Below are positions 1-11,320 of a stretch of 64,000 bases of DNA, in pieces. The notes under the pieces are model-generated. The model worked only from the letters and a program-made list of their open reading frames with translations, was not told the DNA's origin and did no database searches. A program made the position numbers and the translations under genes. The stretch's first letter is position 1. Each line of letters opens with the position of its first letter. The DNA is from Saxidomus purpurata (Eukaryota; Mollusca; Bivalvia; Venerida; Veneridae): contig JAFMSR010000015.1 in NCBI GenBank assembly GCA_022818135.1, positions 5,840,275 through 5,904,274 on the forward strand. The letters are read 5' to 3'.

Positions 1-843
1 GCACCTATTTTGAATTATTGTAGTGAAGTATGTGGATTCGCAAACGATATGTCTATTGAAAGGGTACATCTACAATTTTGCAAAAGATTACTAGGTGTAA
101 AAAAAACTACACAAAACGATTTTATATATGGTGAACTTGGTAGAACAACGTTTAAGTATATTCATTATTACAATATTATTAAGTACTGGGTAAAGATTTT
201 ACAGGCAGAAGAAAACAAATATGTATCTCGAGTTTATAGAATGTTAAAGGCAGATTTTGAAAATTCACCAAATAAAATTAATTGGTGTTCCTTACTTAAG
301 AACCTGTTATGTTCACTAGGTTTTTATAATGCCTGGTTAGAACAAAATGTTGGCAATGCGGATTTATTTCTTATTTTAGTAAAACAAAGATTAAATGACC
401 AATTTGTACAAAACTGGCATAGCAGAATAAATGATTCTAGCAGAGGACTATTTTATAGGCATATAGCCTCCTTTCAATTTCAACCATATTTAGAGTGTTT
501 CACTATTACTAAATTTTGTCAGTCACTCACCAGATTAAGAGTTTCGTCCCACAGATTACAGGTTGAAGCAGGTCGTTGGACTAGACCAACTAAGGTTACC
601 GTACCAGTAAACGAAAGAAAATGTAATATTTGCAATGTCCTTGAAGACGAGTATCATTTTGTTATTGAATGTACTTTATATGATGATCTGAGAAAACAAT
701 TTATCCATAAACAATTCTGGAAACGACCAAATATGTTCAAATTCATAGAACTAATAAACTCAGAAAACAAGAATGTCATCAGAAAATTAGGGATGTTTGT
801 CCACAATGCTTTTAACAAAAGAACTGAATTATTATATACATAA
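1..843 (+). pseudogene. LINE (non-LTR retrotransposon) ORF2 C-terminal part, 5' end outside window
   Basis: The reading frame is open from the window edge to a stop at 841-843, about 277 residues. It begins with the post-RT segment typical of a mollusc LINE: NYCSEVCG, then LGVKKTT and GELGR. It ends with a Cys/His zinc-knuckle-like motif, CNIC-x(7)-EYHF-x(3)-EC, near residues 206-224. The same order of motifs recurs on the minus strand at 1.75-3.4 kb, which supports the call. The RT catalytic domain would lie to the left, outside the window. The frame has no internal stop, so this copy looks younger than its neighbours. Mobility cannot be judged from this part alone. Confidence 0.85.
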
Positions 844-1440
844 GTAATAGGAATATATTTCTAAGAACAAATTTTGACGGAAATTTTTTTTACAGTAAAT
901 AAACTCTGGATCAATTCAAAACACTAAATTTATTTACATGGTTTGTAGATTTTATATACTTCAGTGTGAAAGAAATAATTAAGGCTATATTTTATGTAAA
1001 CTCCTATGATTTCGTTTCGATAGGAGTTACATAAAAATTCATATTTTGTAATTACGCAACCTTATAAAGAAATAAAAACCAACAAGTTGATCTTTTATTT
1101 TAAAGGTTGACTAGTGTTTGGGATAAATATTTCCAGAATTATATAAATAAAAATGCTTGTGTTTATATATGATTAATAATGTAACAGTTAGATTCCTGTT
1201 TTTATGTGAAACTTATTATAAATTTAATATGTGTCGCTATGTATATATATATATATATATATAAATATATATCTAAAATTGTGAAAGTTTGAAACCTTCT
1301 CCACATATACATGTGTATGTTGAGTAATTATGTTTAGTTTTGTTTTGTTAAGGCACTGTTCGCCATCATATCTTTATTGTTAGGTCCTCGTGGGCTTTTA
1401 AGCCTAAAGGAATTTGATGAAATAAACTTAAACTTGAAAC
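844..1440 (+). mobile_element. Probable 3' UTR of the LINE at 1-843
   Basis: This AT-rich stretch has no coding potential. It ends with a phrase ending in GATGAAATAAAC followed by TTAAACTTGAAAC near 1418-1440, which looks like the polyadenylation-type 3' end of a LINE. It includes an (AT)n run at about 1240-1272. The exact element boundary is inferred. Confidence 0.5.
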
Positions 1441-1756
1441 TATAATACACATATTATGCAAAGTGCAAGTCATGATAAAGTTTGTCCAATTAACAGAGAA
1501 GTATATCATGTTATAACAAAATAATGTTGTTATTCATTACACACATTTCTGTAACCATTAGTCTGGAAAAAATCATAAAATATACATTTGCATCAGGTAT
1601 AAAGATAGATTCACAATTATGGTATTGGCATTAACAGAAAAGCTATGCTCTTTCATGAAATGCACAATACATGTATTTTGACAGGTTATGTAGTATTTTT
1701 GTATTAGTATTCGACATAAGTGTTTCAAACTTTTGTATTGTTGGTCATCTGCAAAA
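1441..1756. other. Non-coding stretch, probably 3' region of the next LINE
   Basis: No ORF or repeat recognised. It lies directly downstream, on the minus strand, of the LINE fragment at 1757-2870 and may be its 3' UTR. Confidence 0.3.
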
Positions 1757-2870
1757 TTATGGTTTAAAACATTTCCTACGCAGGTGATAATAATTAGGAC
1801 ATACTAATAGAAAATGATATTCGTCTTCAATTAAATTCATAGAACATTTTCGACATTTTCTCTCTTCTCTAAGAATTTTATGTCTGCATGTACCTTTTTT
1901 AATTGCTAGGTTATGAGTTGATAATCTGAATTTGGTTAAACATTTTCTGTATTTATTTGTGCTTAAAACTCTTAAGATATTTTTCTTGTTCAAATTCATA
2001 CTTATATAAACTGTAGGAATATAACCTACTTGACAATGAATTATTTATGTTTGAGTACCATTGTTGTTGATAAATATCCAATATTCCAATATAATGACTT
2101 GGAAAGTGACGTTAATTCTGTTTTGTTCTAACCATGAGTTTGATATGCCTATCTCATTTAAAATCGCTTTTTCCTGATATGCCCAATTTTTATTATTGTA
2201 TGATCATTGTCTGCATCATCCTTGAGCATATTATAAGTTCGCTTTAAAGTGCAGTTATCACTGTTTTAGTATAGTTATAGCCAATATTTTACGATAATTA
2301 TTTTACGGTGTATTTTCATAGATGTTTTCCTAGTTCGCCATATAAACCATCTAAATTTGTTGATTTCCTTATACAGAGTATTTTTCTAAGAAATGTACAG
2401 TGAATTGTCTCCATGTTTTTTCCTTCGTCGTACCAAAACACTTCAGCCCCGTAATTTAATAGTATTGGTCCTACTAAACATCAAACAATTTACATTTATC
2501 TTGAATTTTTAATTCTAACTGATTGAATACCGTAAATATATAATTGTGAAGTGCAAATAATGAATGTTGTGCAAGATTCTTTTGTGTTCGGTACCACTGA
2601 CCATTTTTAAAGAAATTGATTTCTAGGTATTTGAATGATTTAACAATTTCCAGGATTTCATCATTGAAAATAAAGTTGTGGGTAGTGTGTTTGCCTTGTT
2701 CAAGTATCATAATCGTTGGTTTCATGGTATTAACCTTTAAATTCCATGTATGACAATAATCGTTGAGATCGTTAAGCATAGACTGTAGTGCTTCAGGAGT
2801 GTGTGGGAATATAGCCGTGTCGTCTGCAAATAATAACATAGTACATAATGTCTGATCATCCAAATTAAAC
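1757..2870 (-). pseudogene. Decayed LINE ORF2 fragment (RT motif to C-terminal zinc knuckle)
   Basis: Read leftward, the order is correct for one LINE. First comes an RT segment with the catalytic FADD box (MLLFADDTAIF, within 2474-2863). Then, out of frame, a segment reading ILLNYGAEVF at about 2420-2465, and then a C-terminal knuckle CRKC-x(8)-EYHFLLVC within 1757-1999. Stops and frameshifts separate the pieces, so it is dead. It is closely related to the copy at 1-843. Its right edge abuts another, independent LINE piece. Confidence 0.8.
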
Positions 2871-3400
2871 GTACCATTGATATTGCCATTGATATTCGAC
2901 TTGAATTATCAATTTTTGAGTACCATTTCTGTAAAAATAGACCTACATCAATAATTCTCTGTTTTTTTTTTAAATTTAAAAGGGATAATGTTGAACTCAA
3001 ATTGTTGATCCCACAGGTAATTGAATCCATGTTCCTGTAAAATAGTTTTTATCTGAAATGCTCAATTCGTGTCTCTATATGTTTGGGCAAGATCTGTATC
3101 TGTTTTTAACATCAAACATATTTTCTTTACCAGAGATGATTCACTGTGCTATAATAATTTAATCCAGTACTTTATCATGCTTATGTTACGGTAGATAGCC
3201 AATGGTAATCTTCCTAACTCTCCGAAAAGTGCTTCAAGATTTGTTGACTTTTTAACGCCCAAAACACGTCTGAGAAACTTTGTATGAACAAGTTCTACAT
3301 CTGTTGGTTCATGCATTCCCCACACCTCTGATCCGAAATTTAAGATGATGGCAGCAGTCAAAATTAAGCAACAATACTGAGCAAAAAAGACTGTTTGCAA
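2871..3400 (-). pseudogene. Second decayed LINE fragment, joined upstream of the first
   Basis: Minus-strand translation at 3149-3400 gives ILNFGSEVWGM, LRRVLGVKKST and GELGRLP, the post-RT part of the same LINE type. It continues with frameshifts to LQKWYSKIDNSSR at about 2900-2940, which matches VQNWHSRINDSSR in the copy at 1-843. It then meets RT sequence at about 2870. Post-RT sequence lying upstream of RT sequence is the wrong order for one element, so this is a separate copy. Confidence 0.75.
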
Positions 3401-3724
3401 AGAGTTTTTTAATTTTTCTTCAAAAATTGAAAGTCATATTAACCCCGAGTTTGGAGTTCTGCGGGTGCCTGACGCTCGTCTGCTTAGTATCCATTGATAA
3501 ATAATACTGAAAAATCCCTTTTCACATTAAAGGTGAACCTCTGCATGATCATTATTATGCATTTGCATTTGCATAACCATCCCTTTTCATCTGTTTCTAT
3601 TGTACATTTGATAGTGAACAAAAATGCGACAAGACCACCAAAACAGGTTTCAACGGCGCCTGTAGAAATTGTAGAATTTTAAACAAAGATTTTATTTTAA
3701 GTGACAGAGATTGACCCTAGTGAA

Positions 3725-3763
<39 letters not shown>

Positions 3764-3880
3764 GTGTGTTTGCTAAGAACAATTATTTCAGAATTAAAAA
3801 AAATCATTTATTAATAACCAGACCTTAACCCTAGTGACCTTGACTCTAGTGAAAAAATATATATTATACAGTGGAGATAT
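3401..3880. repeat. Intergenic stretch with (AAT)n microsatellite
   Basis: The only structure seen is an uninterrupted AAT run of about 11 units at 3726-3760. Nothing coding was recognised in the rest. Confidence 0.6.
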
Positions 3881-4386
3881 GATCTAGCAAACTCTGATGA
3901 ACATCTAAATAAGCCGGTGAAACAGAAAAAATGGAAACAACTTGTTAACAGAACAGTTAGTTACTGTAGATAAATATTGGTTAGACGAAATTTTGAAGCA
4001 AGCTAAGTCATCTAGCACATTGAAATGTCTGAGCTGTAGTGAAATCAAGCACAGTAAAGCTCACCCACTGTTACAGATACCACCTTCTTCTGTGTAAGAC
4101 GCACACATAATTCTGGTGAAATTAAAATTCATGTGTGGAGTATATATTCTTCAAATAAATAGAGTGGCATTTAATCAGAATAGATGATACATGCAAATTA
4201 TGTAACAATGCATCGGAGATCCTAAAACACTTAATATTGAACTGTTGTATACTGTCTGTCACTCATGAACCTATCATCAGTGATCTTAAGAGTGAGCTTT
4301 CCAAATTTGGATGTAATGCATGGGAAGATATTAATGATGTAGAAAAGATTAAGATTGTAATAGAATGTACCCATATCTTCTCATGA
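3881..4386 (+). pseudogene. Decayed LINE C-terminus with CxxC-H-C knuckle (different family)
   Basis: Broken plus-strand frames contain a continuous piece at 4192-4383 that starts CKLCNNASEILKH and has a Cys about five residues after the His. It ends at TGA 4384-4386. This CxxC...H...C arrangement is the C-terminal knuckle of a non-LTR retrotransposon. The upstream part (about 3881-4190) shows LINE-like fragments such as WKQLVNRTV in shifted frames. It differs in sequence from the LINE copies at 1-3.4 kb. Confidence 0.6.
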
Positions 4387-4449
4387 GTTTAAAAGTATAA
4401 AGGGGGTGTTTATCATCTTCAATATGTAGAGTTTCAGTGTAGACGACTA

Positions 4450-4790
4450 TTATTATACCCCCGAACACAAAGTGTAAGGGGGTATACTGGATTCAGCTTG
4501 TCCGTCCGTCTGTCTCAAGACGGAATCTTGTGGACACTAAATCTTAAAACCCCTGGTCAGAATTTAATGATAGTTTACAGACGTGTGAAGTACAATCCTT
4601 AGATTACATGGTCTCTGTTTCGCGTCACTAGGTCAAAGGTGACAGGGTTCGAAATAGTAAAATTTTAGGAGGCTAAATCTCCAAAGTACTGTGCCTTAGG
4701 TTGTGCATGTCCAATACTAAAAGCATCAAATATTACTTATATTTTATATACTGTTTCAGTGGGGTGTTGGGGGGGGGGGTATTAATCCCC
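4450..4790 (+). repeat. Dispersed repeat starting with ATACCCCC hairpin
   Basis: The left end has a short hairpin: TATACCCCCGAAC, a loop, then AAGGGGGTATA (4453-4485). It is followed by TGTCCGTCCGTCTGTC and a segment with no ORF. I associate this leader with a repeat common in bivalve genomes, from general recollection. The right boundary, near a G-run at 4769-4779, is uncertain. Confidence 0.45.
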
Positions 4791-5014
4791 TTCAGTCATA
4801 GTTTAATCAGCATAACGTAAGATACAGACATCTCAAAATAATTAATAATATAAAAAATCTCAACTTTCAAGATAGCACTGTATGCATCACCCGGGCATAT
4901 TAACTGAACGTCCGTGTTTTCGGTGTGTTGATAAACAACTACGATAGCTCTTTTGTAAAAAAGTATTCTTTGGAACAATACGGCTGGTGAGGGGATTTAC
5001 TATTATATTCTATA

Positions 5015-5209
5015 CTCAGTTGCAAAAGAAAATGTGCACTTTTTTAAATATATCTAATTTGATAAAGGTATCGGTCTCTACATTTATCCACTATTAACTG
5101 TCGATTGAATGTGTTATCAATGCACATGAAATTGAGCAAACATTGCTCTAAATTTTGATTTATATAAAATCAACAAAAAGCTAAGTGCACACTTTCTTTT
5201 GCAACATAG
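5015..5209. mobile_element. MITE family A, copy 1 (Tc1/mariner-like, TA target)
   Basis: A 195-bp element with terminal inverted repeats of about 27 bp and flanking TA on both sides. The left terminus is CTCAGTTGCAAAAGAAA. The inverted right terminus is CTATGTTGCAAAAGAAA. It has no ORF. A second copy with the same termini and internal phrases (GATAAA...ATCGGTCTC, TTGCTCTAAATTTTGAT) lies at 30365-30609. TA duplication and CAGT-like ends suggest Tc1/mariner mobilisation, which is an inference. Confidence 0.75.
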
Positions 5210-5219
5210 TATATGTATT

Positions 5220-5650
5220 TGTTATGACGTGAGAAGATTCACGGTTTGTCTATAAAGTCGGTGAAGATAATGAGAAACAGATATAGATAGCATATTTTAC
5301 GCCTAAGATAAACAACCACTGAGATAGCATCTTTGCTATAAACATCCTTGACAAGTTACATCAACTATTTTCATGATTAGTTGTTCTTGAACTGAAAACT
5401 GGACAAGCACAATTAATATTTGTTTTACATGATTTTGGTTTTATGATATTCACTTCATAACTCTTTAAACAATTATCAAGTTATAATGAAACTGACCTAT
5501 CGTCATTGTTATACCGAGTGCTGCATCCGTTCAATTTATATGATAATAATAATTGACACTCCACACAAAAGAAGTCGGTAACGTGTGCAGTTGTAGTACT
5601 TAGTATTGTTGTTTGTGCATTGTATATGGGGATTTCTCTTTTTTTATAGT
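5220..5650. other. Non-coding, nothing recognised
   Basis: AT-rich sequence with no ORF over 60 codons, no repeat and no RNA gene that I can support. Confidence 0.4.
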
Positions 5651-5653
5651 AGT

Positions 5654-6005
5654 GAGTGTCGAGTTAGAAAAAGCGAGTTTTGAGTTAGAAAAAGCAAGTT
5701 TTGAGTTAGAAAAAGCAAGTTTTGAGTTGCAAAAAGTGTGTTTCGAGTCAGAAAATGTGAATTTCGAGTTAGAAAAAGCGAGTTTCGAGTTAGAAAATGT
5801 GAGTTTCGAGTTAGAAAATGTGAGTTTCGAGTAAGAAAAGGTGTGTTTCGCGTTAAAAAAGGCGAGTTTTGAGTTGCAAAAAGTGAGTTTCGAGTCAGAA
5901 AATGTGAGTTTCGAGTTAGAAAAAGCGAGTTTCGAGTTAGAAAATGTGAGTTTCGAGTTAGAAAAAGAAAGTTTTGAGTTGAAAAGGTGAGTTGCAAAAA
6001 GTGAT
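5654..6005 (+). repeat. 21-bp minisatellite (heptad-encoding)
   Basis: About 16 imperfect copies of a 21-bp unit, GAGTTAGAAAAAGCGAGTTT plus one base. The plus strand reads as a seven-residue repeat ELEKASF, the minus strand as FLTRNSH. A 153-codon minus frame (5644-6105) and a 73-codon plus frame are open only because the period is a multiple of three. TAA at 5832 interrupts the plus frame. No splice sites or conserved flanks support a gene, so I call it a repeat. Confidence 0.8.
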
Positions 6006-6236
6006 AGAATGTAGTCACAACGGCAATATTGTAAAATAATCCTAAACCTTCTGCTGATGGTAATTTCAGTGACGTTAGTACATATGCAATCAACATCAGT
6101 GTCAAGTATTGGGTGTTTCCTTATTTCTTGTAATATCTAACTCTGCATCTGAAGGTGGGCTGTTGTTTGTATATCTGTCTTCTGTCTATAATCTGCCTAT
6201 CCGTTAAATTCCTGTTACCTATCCAAATCAACCTCG

Positions 6237-6519
6237 TTAAAGAGGCACTCCCTACATCTAACCGATGATATGTTAGAAACATAGATTTTGTGTTCAATGA
6301 GCATAAAGCGATAATTAAATACAATTTCAAAGAAGAACTTTACATTGATTATTGAATGGTTTACGGTACTGTAGCATAATTTAAGCCGCTGATTTTATCG
6401 ATTATGACTGGGATGCATATCTGAAACTTTAAGGTTGTGTTACAATACTTCCAAAGATTCTGTTAATTATGTTTTAGGGTTATTAAGTTTGACACCAGTT
6501 ATAGGGTATGTCCCTTTAA
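6237..6519. mobile_element. MITE family B, copy 1 (TTAA ends, piggyBac-like)
   Basis: The 283-bp element is bounded by TTAA at both ends. The left end reads TTAAAGAGGCACTCCCTA and the inverted right end reads CTTAAAGGGACATACCCTA. It has no ORF. A 282-bp relative at 16659-16940 has the same ends and shared interior phrases (ATTGAATGGTTTACGGTACTG, AATGAGCRTAAAG). TTAA boundaries are typical of piggyBac-mobilised elements, but the superfamily is an inference. Confidence 0.7.
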
Positions 6520-7748
6520 GATTTTAGAAACACTCATCATCAAAGCTAGTGAGTTTTAATAAGCTCTATACCAATATCAAAACTTTGCAAAATGGGATTT
6601 CAGAGGAGTTGTTATTTGAAGGACATGGTAGGCGGACGGACGGAAGAACGACGTACGACGGACGCCGAACGATGAGTGATAAGAGGTAAGCTAAACATCA
6701 GTAGACAAGGTACACGCTACAGCTTCTTTAAATGTGCCCAAGATGGTCATCTACAAATGAAAAAGTACACATATGACAAATCACCTTAAAGAGGCAAACC
6801 TTAAATCTTAGTGCATTTTGAAATAACTTAAAAAATATAGGTTATACGGTGTAACATTAATGCAAAGTATCTTTCCCAAACATACAAGATTCAGCATAAA
6901 ATGTAATAGCAACCGATAAAAAAAGCAAAATAAGAGTAGACGTGTTGTTCGACCGTATAATTTAATTTTACGGTTGGTTTTAATTTTGTTGCTGATAGCG
7001 TTTGATTGTTACATGTTGCCATGTTTGCTATTGTGCAAAAACGAGACATTTCTCAATATATGTTCTTCTTGAAAAAAATGTAATTATTATAACTCAGCCG
7101 ATTTCTATCATTTTGAGAAAATAATCCGTTGGTTGTACAGTAGAGAATGTCTTGTTATAAATGTTCCTGTAAGCAAAGATATATGCCAAAATTTATCTAC
7201 CCGTATAATACTGGTTTCAAAACTGTACAATTAGAATAACTCAAGAACTTATCAAAATAGTCATCTACATTAACATGGGAGTATCTCTTATTGAAAAGAA
7301 CATTAGTTTAAGTGCACAGCTGCTGGTGTGTAAACAGTGATAATATCCTCTTTCTGTATCATAACAAATTACGAAATGTCAGTTTTTGAAAACGAACACA
7401 GCTGCTGAGGCAGATAACACATGTTTATATTTATTACCTAACCGCTTGAGAATGTTTTTTGTTAGACGTTTGGCGCCAGGAAAATTCCACAAAAATAATT
7501 ACTTTCCAAAGTATTACGCCCTACGTAAGGTAGCTGCATACCTTAGGACCAGAATTCAAAATGTGGACGGATAAGTAAGAATTTTGGTAACGGTAAAGAT
7601 CCGAGTCTCTGTTTTCGCAATGTACAATTGTTTTTTCACATTTAACTTTAACCATTCACGTAAAATTCGCCACCTGGTGACGTTTGTTATTTAACAAATA
7701 TCAATCGTTTTTCTATATAATTTCGACTTATTTTAAATTAAGTTGCAA
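6520..7748. other. Non-coding stretch
   Basis: No gene recognised. A 62-codon frame at 7386-7574 has no homology that I recognise and no splice context. A short GACGGACG-rich patch lies at about 6630-6670. Otherwise nothing notable is seen. Confidence 0.4.
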
Positions 7749-8009
7749 AGTAATGTATGTATGTATTTTCAGTACCAAGCACTTTGTTTTTTTTAAAGAC
7801 ATAGCAGATACAAGAGAATCCGGGTACCAGACCCTTAACATGTCAGGTGTGTAGCACCGATACATGCGAGACTAACTCTGCGTTTCTAACCAGTTCATCT
7901 CAGATAGGTTGAAAACACCGTTTCCGAAATTTCCAGTGCTCCGGTCGAGAATCGAACCGGAGACCTCCGGATTGGTAGTCCAGAGCGTTAGCCACTCGAC
8001 CACCGCATC
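7749..8009 (-). mobile_element. tRNA-derived SINE (family 1)
   Basis: Read on the minus strand, it starts GATGCGGTGGTCGAGTGGC, matching a pol III box A. About 35 bases later comes GGTTCGATTCTC, a box B. The head folds like a tRNA with loop CTACCAA but lacks a proper acceptor stem. A body of about 170 bp follows and ends in a repeated ATAC tail (ATACATACATAC), typical of SINE 3' ends. It is not a functional tRNA gene. Confidence 0.75.
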
Positions 8010-8600
8010 ACCTATATTATTCTAATATGCGTGATAAATACTTTAATGAATTATTGCTTGATAAATCAAACTGTTTTCTAGTTCCTGTTAATATGGTGCG
8101 GTGCGAAATTTTTAAAAATATATTTCACCAATGCATAATGTATTATGCAAGCGAACTAGCAAAAATGTTGTTTATTCAATCGGCGAGTCATCAAAGGCGG
8201 ACGTGATAATTGCAAGAGTATTTGTTTTTCTAGCAAGTTCAAAGTTAAGAGTCCGATTAAATATCTGCGACTCAACCACTGGATAACTGAAGCGATTGTT
8301 ATGTCCAGTCAAGCACTGAATTTTAAAGTATCTGACTTTTCTTAATTTCATTGCTATGTTTAAAATAAATTCTACACAAATACCTACCGGTATTGACAGA
8401 TTGGATAAAAAATATGGTTCTAAGGAATAGTTGCCTCCATTAAGCAAAGCTGTTGGATTAATGTTTGCAGCGGAACTTTTCGTTTCGTGCCGTGTGCAAA
8501 AAATGATACAGCGTACAGTCTGAATTTGACACTTGAGCTACAATCTATATATCTGCCACAGAATATTGACTCTGCTGCAGCAGCTGCATCTGTTGAGTGT
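8010..8600. other. Stretch with an unexplained 91-codon minus frame
   Basis: A minus-strand frame at 8172-8447 contains LEPYFLSNLSIPVG and FSYPVVESQIFN. I do not recognise it and see no convincing splice sites. It could be an eroded exon or element fragment. The rest is non-coding. Confidence 0.25.
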
Positions 8601-8610
8601 GGCTTTGAAC

Positions 8611-8810
8611 TCCTTTAACACCCCCCCACGTCTTCAACTGATCTAACACCCTCGGATTTTTACATCTTTCCCAAACTTGTTGACATTTTGACAGTGACAA
8701 CGATTTCTTTTGGGGTGTTGAAGCTTTTTAGGCAGATCAGGAAGAGAACTTATATCGAGATGGAACTAAGGGTGATTATGTTGAAAAAGAAATGCTATTG
8801 TAAGTTTTGT
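8611..8810 (+). pseudogene. Mariner-type transposase C-terminal remnant
   Basis: The plus strand reads TDLTPSDFYIFPKL at about 8635-8676, which matches the D-x-x-P-S-D-F-x-x-F-P-K-L box around the third catalytic aspartate of mariner (DD34D) transposases. In a shifted frame it continues HFDSDNDFFWGVEAF, then ADQEENLYRDGTKGDYVEKE, the usual C-terminal continuation. Two frameshifts and no upstream D,D part make it dead. The TIRs were not located. Confidence 0.65.
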
Positions 8811-9700
8811 ATTAAGTTAGGTCTTGGACTTTTATATGTAGCCTTGTACATAAATGACATAATCAGAGATTTTGCATTAACTCGTACTATATATTCACAA
8901 GCATGCATTTCTATGATGATATGGGTGGCATTGTCAACAGTACTCTGCGAATGCTAAATACAAGGGTACAAATCTTGTTTGTTTGTAAACGCCTGTTTTA
9001 TCAAATTTTAAGAAAATTAAATGAACATTAAAAACGTAATCATGCCAAAAGATGAACTATACAGCTGCTACAAATCAGACATTAATGCATATAATTTTCA
9101 CTGATATTTAAGCCATTATATTCTGATAAGGTCGTCCTCAGCACGGGCGAGTCTAATTATAAGCTCATTTACTCTGTCCTGTTAGATACGTTTATCATAT
9201 GAAACAATATACTTGATTTAACAATAATTAACTATAATTGAGAATTGTATTTTGAGATTAGATAGTTTTATAGTTTATTTACGTCTCACCATACATGTTA
9301 CATACAAATACATTTCATTATACTATATAAATAAGGTTTAACATATATGCCATTCTTATAAGAATTATGAGAGACAGTCTAATATAATTTATACATATTA
9401 TCTACATTTAAAAAAAAAGCATGACACTAAATATATTATATTATCACAGATATGAATATTAAAATGCACTCTTGACCAGCTTAGTGAGTGAACATTCATA
9501 CAACATCTTTTAAATAATTGCGATTACAAATAAGCACTATATTTAAATCCATCGAAGCGAAAATACTTAATGCACAATGACTTTCTGTGATTTTCATTCA
9601 CTTTCAATGATAAAAACTTTAACATTTTAACCATCAGAAATAACACTTTTCATCATATCTACAGCGTCAACAACATTATCCACGAAATCTGCTCGGTGGC
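8811..9700. other. Non-coding AT-rich stretch
   Basis: No gene, RNA or clear repeat recognised. A short plus frame at 8688-8957 overlaps the mariner remnant and is a by-product of it. Confidence 0.4.
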
Positions 9701-10080
9701 TATTCTTGTTTACCGGATCGAGTCGTATCTAGGTGGACTTATAGGCTTTACTGAAGGTGGGATAATTAAACTTACACCGTCTGTCTGATTGTGTGTCCAT
9801 CTCGTTTCAGGGCTGTAACTTTGTCATTCATTGAAGGATTTCAAAACTGGGCACAACTGTTCAGCACATCAAGACGGCATGTCGCGTGCAAGACCCACAT
9901 CCTTACCTAAAAGGTCTAGGTCAGGCTTAGAGTTTAAAGGTAAAGAAATCGTGTATACATAATAATTATGTATACATTTGTGTCCGGACTGTGACTTTGT
10001 CATGCATCGCAGGATTTTGGAATTACCTGGCACAGGTGTTCAGCACATCAAGACGACGTGTCGCGTACAACTCAAGTTTA
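9700..10080. repeat. Dispersed repeat with internal duplication
   Basis: Two related segments, about 9806-9890 and 9985-10072, share CTTTGTCAT, GGCACA, and GTTCAGCACATCAAGACG followed by TGTCGCG. Both read as part of one imperfect tandem repeat of period about 180 bp. No ORF. Confidence 0.5.
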
Positions 10081-11030
10081 AAACGTACATAACTAGTAAA
10101 ACAATTTTCTCGTGGTTTAGAAAAATAATAGGAAATAAAAATTGACACACAGAAAATAAACATGCAGACACAATTAAGAGTAGTAAGATGCTTGTTCTAT
10201 AAATCATGAAAATCAGTGTCATTTCAAACATTAAAACTGTGTAACACAAACACGTAGATATCAGAAATACCAGAATTAAAATGGGTACCATATTCAATCC
10301 GACTATGTTTCAGTTACAAGACATTGCGTCACGAGTATCATCAATAGCAGAGCAAAACGCTAGAATTGCCACTTTTAAACGATCGTAAATGGTCAAATCT
10401 AGTATTAAGAAACTTAATTCGATTGAACCCAGTCCTACTTCCGGTTGCTTTTGCAACCGTACCTCATCGAACTTGTTCTTTAAACCTTTGTTTTGTCATG
10501 AAAGTAAAATTATATCGCTATTATACAGGTTCAAAATATTGATTAGCTGCACGCACACCATACCCTCTTCATTTTTATTGCATATTTGGCATTTTTGTTT
10601 TTTTCATTTTGGGGGGGAAAATATAGACACGTACCTACAGTGCCTATAGGATGCTACGCCCCTATGGCGTTATTTTGTCACCAGACAAACTGTATTTTTG
10701 CGTGACGTCAGTCACTTTTATTTTTAAATTAGTTAAAAAAATACACTAAATAAACAGTTAATACTGTCAAGCGTTAGTGTACAAAACATAAAATACCACT
10801 TAAAAGACAAAGCTTTCTTCATATTATGGGTAACTGTTGTATCCTGTAGATACAAACATAGTTACGTAATGGTTGCAACTAATATACTTAAAACACTTGA
10901 GTAAGCTTTTTTATATTACAAGTTAACACAAACGTATGGTGCTTAACAGTCAAATTTTTATAGTATGTTTAGGTCTACACACACACATGTATGTTATGTT
11001 GTTCGGTGGTTTATCGAAATGTAACGATGG
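10081..11030. other. Non-coding stretch
   Basis: Frames at 10040-10297 and 10389-10649 have no recognisable domain and are AT-biased. Nothing else is supported. Confidence 0.35.
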
Positions 11031-11039
11031 ATTTTTACC

Positions 11040-11320
11040 CTGTATAACGGGCGTAATCATTGCTTGAAACCATACGATGATGACGTCATCAAAATGACGT
11101 CATGGTGCTACGCTCTCTAATTACGTTTCACGCCGGATTTTCCACACATGAAACATAAAATCGACATAGAAAATGTTGGCTTTGATGTAATATCACATTA
11201 ATTCCACTCGTGAAGACTAAAAGTTGTCAGATCGTTTGTCACTTGTGGCTGCGCCCACTCGTGAACATATCATTTTTGGAACCTACTCGGTCAAATGTTT
11301 TCGTGATATTTACACAGGCA
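11040..11320 (+). repeat. Diverged half-copy of the 20.3-21.1 kb palindromic element
   Basis: It shares with each arm at 20.3-21.1 kb the order: GCTTGAAACCATACGATGATG, GACGTCAT...AATGACGTCAT, a GTAATATCAC box, CACTCGTGAA, GGCTGCGCC, and TCGGTCAAAT. Sequence identity is clearly lower than between those two arms. It is a single arm without its inverted partner. Confidence 0.6.

Noticed and set aside
5644..6105. 153-codon minus-strand ORF (FLTRNSH repeats)
   Set aside because: Product of the 21-bp minisatellite. The N-terminal part has no signal or domain that I can support.
7940..8009. Functional tRNA gene on the minus strand
   Set aside because: Boxes A and B are present but the 3' acceptor arm is missing and a SINE body with an ATAC tail follows.
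8172..8447. 91-codon minus-strand ORF as a gene
   Set aside because: No recognisable motif, no signal peptide and no reliable splice sites. Kept only as an unexplained frame.
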